Shown here piece by piece: positions 59,779 through 64,000 of a DNA stretch of 64,000 bases. The translations under genes and the position numbers were made by a program. The stretch comes from Chloroherpetonaceae bacterium (GTDB lineage: Bacteria; Bacteroidota; Chlorobiia; Chlorobiales; Thermochlorobacteraceae): the NCBI GenBank assembly GCA_033763895.1, contig JANRJQ010000010.1:810146-874145 (forward strand). Direction: 5' to 3'. Below the pieces are notes generated by a model that was given only the letters and a program-made list of their open reading frames with translations, was not told the DNA's origin and searched no databases. Within the stretch, counting starts at the first letter, position 1. Each line of letters begins with the position of its first letter.

Positions 59779-62700
59779 TTAATCTTTGATCACGACAGAG
59801 CTTGAAGCGGTGCGGCCATAGACCTCAGGCGAATACATTTGCTCAACGCTTGAAGGGGGTAATGAAAATGTTCCATAAGTGATTGCTCGGCAAAAATAAG
59901 TGTATTTATAAACCCCTTTGTCAAGTGTTTCAGCAAATAGCGTTAGACGATCGTCTTTGAATTCGCTAAAGTCAAATCCATATCGGCGGATTGGATAGTC
60001 GTATTCAGATTCGCCTTCTTCATATTGATTATTAGTTACTTCTTGTTCTCTTTTCATAACGGTTGAATTCACTCGCAAACGAGGATTAATTGCTTCAAAC
60101 CCCGCCGGAAGTGGATCGGATAGGGCGATAAAATTCATTTCATAAGGAATTGACACTGTCAGCGTCACTTGCACGACATCGCCTGCCTTAAATTCATTAT
60201 GCTTAAAGCCCTCACGTTTCACAAGTGGCTTAATTTCTCGCATGATACTTATTCCACGATCTACCGACTTCAATTGATAGGTTGGGAAATAAGTTAACCT
60301 TGCGCCGTAATACAATTTTCCAATGCCTGTTTTGGCGATGGTCAGTGGTAACGATTCGCCTTTTGCAAAATTTTCCAAAGAACTGCTGGTAACCTCTTGC
60401 TTAATTGAGCGACCTTTGAAGGTTGTCGAGAGAAGTGATTGAGAAGCAACTGTAAACTCTATTTTGAAATTCGGTTCAAGCGATTCAAACCGTGTGAAGT
60501 ATTGATTCAAGGCCTCAAGAACAAAAATGTTATCCTGCGTATTTTCCCAATGTCCTTTTTTCTGCTTCTTTAAGAGCCACCGAACCGATTTGGAAACAAT
60601 CTCATCTGGGATCACATTGCTTCGACTCTCAAAAGCAGCGATTAATACGCTTGCTGTGGTTTTCGCGGGAGAACTGAAAAACCAAACCCCACCTGCTTGA
60701 TCATTGTTCTCAAAATGGCAGGTTTCAGATTCCATTTTAGCAAGCGTGAGTACTTCATTCAACAAGATTTCAACTCTTTTGGAATCTTCTTTTTGGGTGA
60801 CACTCCCTTTACCGAGTGCCGCATAAGCTCGAATTAAATAGGCTTTTGCATCCATTGGCAGAATCGCTCTATTTTCAAACATTGAATTTGCCATTGATCG
60901 AGCGTATGCTTTATCGCCTGAAAGTGTTAGGGCATAGACAATGAACGCATTTGTGACATTATCATAACTTTGGCCGTAGTAACTGCTTTGATTTTTGTAC
61001 AAAACTGATCTGAGATAGGTAATGGCTTTCGATTTCATTGATGCCTTGAATTCAATCCCTTGCTTTTCAGCGAGAATCATCGCATAAACCACATAAGCGG
61101 TGAGATAATCATAAGGTACTTCGCCATTGGGCCAATAAGAAAACCCACCACTACTCACTTGGTATTTTTCAAATTCCATCATAAGCCGTGAGAGTTCCGC
61201 TTTGTATCCTCCCTTAGCCGTATCAAGGGCGGTTTGCAACTTGAATTCCTTCAAAAGAGACTCTGCTACGAGATAGGGCATCATCTTTGAGGTTTTCTGC
61301 TCTAAGCACCCGTAAGGATAATCAAAGACATACATCACCGCTTCTCTTAACCCAACTAACGCTGAGGAAGAGGCTTGTACAGTGAGGTCTCCGGCATTGG
61401 GAAGAATGGCTTTAGGGATAGAAATTTTTTCTGTGATTGTAGAATCGGTAGAGCTGAAAACTGAAAGAACTTCTTTCACTTCAGGGAGCTGAATGGGAAC
61501 AGGGACTTGAATGGCATCGCGATATCTCGGAGATTCGGCGGTAAATCGGAAGATGGCTGTTCCACGTTTTTCAGCTTTGAAGGCAAAGCGAACTTCTTTG
61601 GATTTTCCGGCTTCAAGTGTAATTGACGAATTTTTAGTACCTAGACTTGAAATGCCTTCGGTGAGGTTGTTAAGTGAAACGGTCATTGGTTCATCGGTAT
61701 AATTATGAACTGAAACACCGGCTTCAAAGGCATCACCCACTCGAGCAAAGCGAGGAAGCGAGGCTAATAATAAAAGCGGTTGATTGACAACGATATCTGT
61801 TTGTGAATACCCAAAATGCGTGATTGAATGCGCATCTGCCATTAGTCGGAAGGTGGTCATGTTGTCGGGCAAGGTAAACCTAACGGTTGCTTTTCCATTG
61901 GCATCGGTCACTAAGGTGGGATTCCAATAGGCTGTTGTGATAAAGTTTTGACGGAAGGCATATCCCCCGATACCGGCGCCGCCTTTATCGCCACCGCGCG
62001 CTTCACCCTTTTCACCGTAGTTGCGTTGCTCAATCAGTTTCAGACGGCTTTCTGTCCCGATTACGCCAAGCCCGCGCTCTTGATAAAACGCCTCAAATAA
62101 ATTTGGAAAAGTGTAACCAATAAGATTCAAGACACCGGCATCAACAGCGGCTAAAGTAACTTCCGCTTGAACCGGCGAACCGTTTTGATCGGTTACGAAT
62201 ACCTCTGCTTCTACCGTTTCTTTGGTGTGGAAATTTTTCTTTTGTGGGGTAATTCTAACCTTAAGTTGTCTACTGTCTTTGATGACTGAAAGTTTTGTAT
62301 AACCCAATCGGAATTGAGGTTTACCAAAATCATTTTCTCCTTTTTTGGGATAAGAGACTCTGCCCTTTAACAACGCCACAGAAACATACACATTGGGCAA
62401 GTAATCCTCCTTGATGGGGATTTCAATCGCGCCGGATGTCGAGGTTAAGGTTTGAACCCGATGATCAAAAATGCCTTCTCGTTCAACGGTAATCAATGCC
62501 GTGGCGGTATCGAAAGGTGATTGTACAAGAATTTTTGCAGTTTCTCCGGGCTTGAATTCCTTCTTGTTTGTGACTAGCTCAATTCGATCATGATCTTCCC
62601 GCTCCCACGCAACATACGAAGCGCCGTAAGCATAGCAGTATGTTTCGCTGCGAGTGATATTTCCTCGAGAATCTGTGGCAGAAGCGCGAATAAAAAAGAT

Positions 62701-63987
62701 TCCAGAGCCTTCAAGTTTCAGTTTTTGTGAACTTGCGCCGCTTTCGGAAGTTGAAACCGTTATTGTTTTGATGGTGCTATCTACTTGCTGCGATTCCCAC
62801 TCATAGCGGCCGCCAACGCCGGCACGCTTGACACTGATCCATTGTCTGCGAACCAATTCGACCTTCACATTCGATTTTACAGCTTTTCCTTCCGGAGTGG
62901 CTGTGACAATCTCAATTGGAAGTTCATAATTTTCGGAAGCAAAGGTGGTTTGGGGTTTCAAACCAATATAAAATTCAGCGGGGTGGAAAATCACTGATGC
63001 TCTTTCTGAAATGGTTTGACGGGTGTTTGAAGTAATCTCGGTCTCTAATGTAAGCAAAGCCGGTTCGGTAGTTTCAAAATCCGTTTTTAAGGAAAGGGTT
63101 GCTTCGCCCTCTGCGGAGAGGGTTCCCTCACCTTGTCCAAGATTATAATTTCGATCGACATATTCCGAAGACCAGCCAAGTGGTTGCCAGAAATAGCCAT
63201 CAAAGCCTGTGATTGAAAGGCTTGGCAATACGGCACGATTTAAATTCCAACGGTAGGTGCTCTTCGACATCGGTGCGCCAAAAAGGTATCTGCCCTCAAT
63301 CACGGCTTTAAGCGGGGAACCGCGCACGATGGAGCGCTCGCTCGGGATGACCTTTGCAGTGAAGGTTGCCGGTTTAAAAGCTTCAACTTGAAATGAACCG
63401 GAGCTGAGATATTCATTTTTCGCATTTCGTAGAGAAATGGAATAGTAGCCTAATTTCGCTGAAGTGGAAAGTGAAAGGGAATCGGCAAATGCGCCGTATT
63501 TCTTATCGGGAGAATATGTTTTTTTGAATATGACCTCATCGCGAGCATCTCTAACCTGAAGTTCAATTGGTGTGGTGAGATTTTCCCAACCTCTCAGGCC
63601 ATATCGGCGAGCAATGCCTTTGAAGAATACTTTTTCGCCGGCTCTGTAAATTCCGCGTTCCGTAAAAAGCTCAACCCGCTCGTTGTTGCGATCGGTATTA
63701 TAATCAGCGATTCCAAATCGCCACCGCTCGATACCGTTGTCATCAGAGGAAATTACAGAGGTCTCGCCGTTATACTCTGTAACGATGACAATTCCTTTTT
63801 TTCCGTAATCGCCGTTAGCGTGATGAAACGCTATTTCATTTGAATAAAGATTTCCTGCTAAAGCGACACCATCCGAATTGGTTTTACCTTCCCATACTTT
63901 TTTCCCGTAGGAGTAAATTCGAACATCGGCGTTGGGGAGAGGCTGCGCATTTGAGAGTTTTGTTACCAATACACGGGCATTGTTCAT
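59779..63987 (-). CDS. Bacterial alpha-2-macroglobulin family protein, 5' end beyond the window
   Basis: At least 1402 residues. The first ATG in view is at 63987, but the frame stays open to the window edge (AKFG before the methionine), and bacterial members usually have several hundred more residues, so the N-terminus is missing here. Visible are macroglobulin beta domains, and the thioester site GCLEQ (CxEQ) in YPYGCLEQKTSKMMPY, followed by a helical thioester domain (YVVYAMILAEKQGIEF) and C-terminal receptor-like domain. It traps attacking proteases in the periplasm. A penicillin-binding protein often accompanies it; that side lies outside the window. Confidence 0.9.
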   Translation of the reverse strand: MNNARVLVTKLSNAQPLPNADVRIYSYGKKVWEGKTNSDGVALAGNLYSNEIAFHHANGDYGKKGIVIVTEYNGETSVISSDDNGIERWRFGIADYNTDRNNERVELFTERGIYRAGEKVFFKGIARRYGLRGWENLTTPIELQVRDARDEVIFKKTYSPDKKYGAFADSLSLSTSAKLGYYSISLRNAKNEYLSSGSFQVEAFKPATFTAKVIPSERSIVRGSPLKAVIEGRYLFGAPMSKSTYRWNLNRAVLPSLSITGFDGYFWQPLGWSSEYVDRNYNLGQGEGTLSAEGEATLSLKTDFETTEPALLTLETEITSNTRQTISERASVIFHPAEFYIGLKPQTTFASENYELPIEIVTATPEGKAVKSNVKVELVRRQWISVKRAGVGGRYEWESQQVDSTIKTITVSTSESGASSQKLKLEGSGIFFIRASATDSRGNITRSETYCYAYGASYVAWEREDHDRIELVTNKKEFKPGETAKILVQSPFDTATALITVEREGIFDHRVQTLTSTSGAIEIPIKEDYLPNVYVSVALLKGRVSYPKKGENDFGKPQFRLGYTKLSVIKDSRQLKVRITPQKKNFHTKETVEAEVFVTDQNGSPVQAEVTLAAVDAGVLNLIGYTFPNLFEAFYQERGLGVIGTESRLKLIEQRNYGEKGEARGGDKGGAGIGGYAFRQNFITTAYWNPTLVTDANGKATVRFTLPDNMTTFRLMADAHSITHFGYSQTDIVVNQPLLLLASLPRFARVGDAFEAGVSVHNYTDEPMTVSLNNLTEGISSLGTKNSSITLEAGKSKEVRFAFKAEKRGTAIFRFTAESPRYRDAIQVPVPIQLPEVKEVLSVFSSTDSTITEKISIPKAILPNAGDLTVQASSSALVGLREAVMYVFDYPYGCLEQKTSKMMPYLVAESLLKEFKLQTALDTAKGGYKAELSRLMMEFEKYQVSSGGFSYWPNGEVPYDYLTAYVVYAMILAEKQGIEFKASMKSKAITYLRSVLYKNQSSYYGQSYDNVTNAFIVYALTLSGDKAYARSMANSMFENRAILPMDAKAYLIRAYAALGKGSVTQKEDSKRVEILLNEVLTLAKMESETCHFENNDQAGGVWFFSSPAKTTASVLIAAFESRSNVIPDEIVSKSVRWLLKKQKKGHWENTQDNIFVLEALNQYFTRFESLEPNFKIEFTVASQSLLSTTFKGRSIKQEVTSSSLENFAKGESLPLTIAKTGIGKLYYGARLTYFPTYQLKSVDRGISIMREIKPLVKREGFKHNEFKAGDVVQVTLTVSIPYEMNFIALSDPLPAGFEAINPRLRVNSTVMKREQEVTNNQYEEGESEYDYPIRRYGFDFSEFKDDRLTLFAETLDKGVYKYTYFCRAITYGTFSLPPSSVEQMYSPEVYGRTASSSVVIKD

Positions 63988-64000
63988 TCCGAATTTAGCA

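Overview
The window looks like a chromosome segment from the Bacteroidota/Chlorobiota group, more likely the Chlorobiota side. Pointers are the long, two-insert form of IspG (699 residues), a Bacteroidota-type omega subunit beside gmk, the moderate to low G+C content and the REP-like palindromes typical of this group. Species cannot be named from the sequence alone. The host respires aerobically (cytochrome oxidase subunit and assembly genes) and is Gram-negative (LpxB, LspA, OmpA-type protein, lipoproteins, surface-sugar genes). No tRNA, rRNA, CRISPR array, intact insertion sequence or prophage was found.

Layout. 0-5.1 kb: split transketolase, nuclease-like coiled-coil protein, dienelactone hydrolase, DinB protein and a class III aminotransferase, all on +. 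5.2-10.5 kb: envelope and membrane proteins mostly on -, with a YbdK-type ligase on +. 10.7-13.4 kb: CoxIV, heme A synthase, Sco and DUF420, a terminal-oxidase assembly group without the catalytic subunits. 13.7-20.9 kb (-): flippase, IspG, UDP-glucuronate decarboxylase, fatty acid hydroxylase, NeuB and an ICMT-like protein, pointing to surface glycan and isoprenoid synthesis. 21-35.3 kb: housekeeping genes (rsgA, tatD, lspA, rpoZ, gmk, yicC), a pair of amidohydrolases of which one has lost metal ligands, PCD, an IMPase, ABC-F and DUF711.

35.35-40.69 kb is the accessory core: small unrelated genes, all on the - strand, each flanked by about 80-140 bp imperfect palindromes whose outer bases are complementary between the two ends of the same gene unit. 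That is the geometry of integron gene cassettes. The cargo includes a bleomycin-resistance-like protein, a KOW protein, a lipoprotein, an overlapping two-gene unit, a DUF3644/HEPN-like protein and a Shedu-like (DUF4263) nuclease. No intact integrase is present, but a decayed tyrosine-recombinase fragment abuts the array on its upstream side (40.69-41.02 kb). I interpret this as a sedentary, integrase-less cassette array carrying defence-type genes.

41-42.3 kb holds a 15-unit 21-bp in-frame tandem repeat, a hypothetical protein and two near-identical 84-bp palindromic repeats. 42.3-64 kb returns to core functions: lpxB, aroK, aroB, an AsmA-like protein, accD, pheA, a nucleoside transporter, an ATP-grasp ligase, rsmB, an Nfu-type protein, three response-regulator proteins (one a hybrid kinase lacking the expected phospho-acceptor histidine) and most of an alpha-2-macroglobulin that runs off the right edge.
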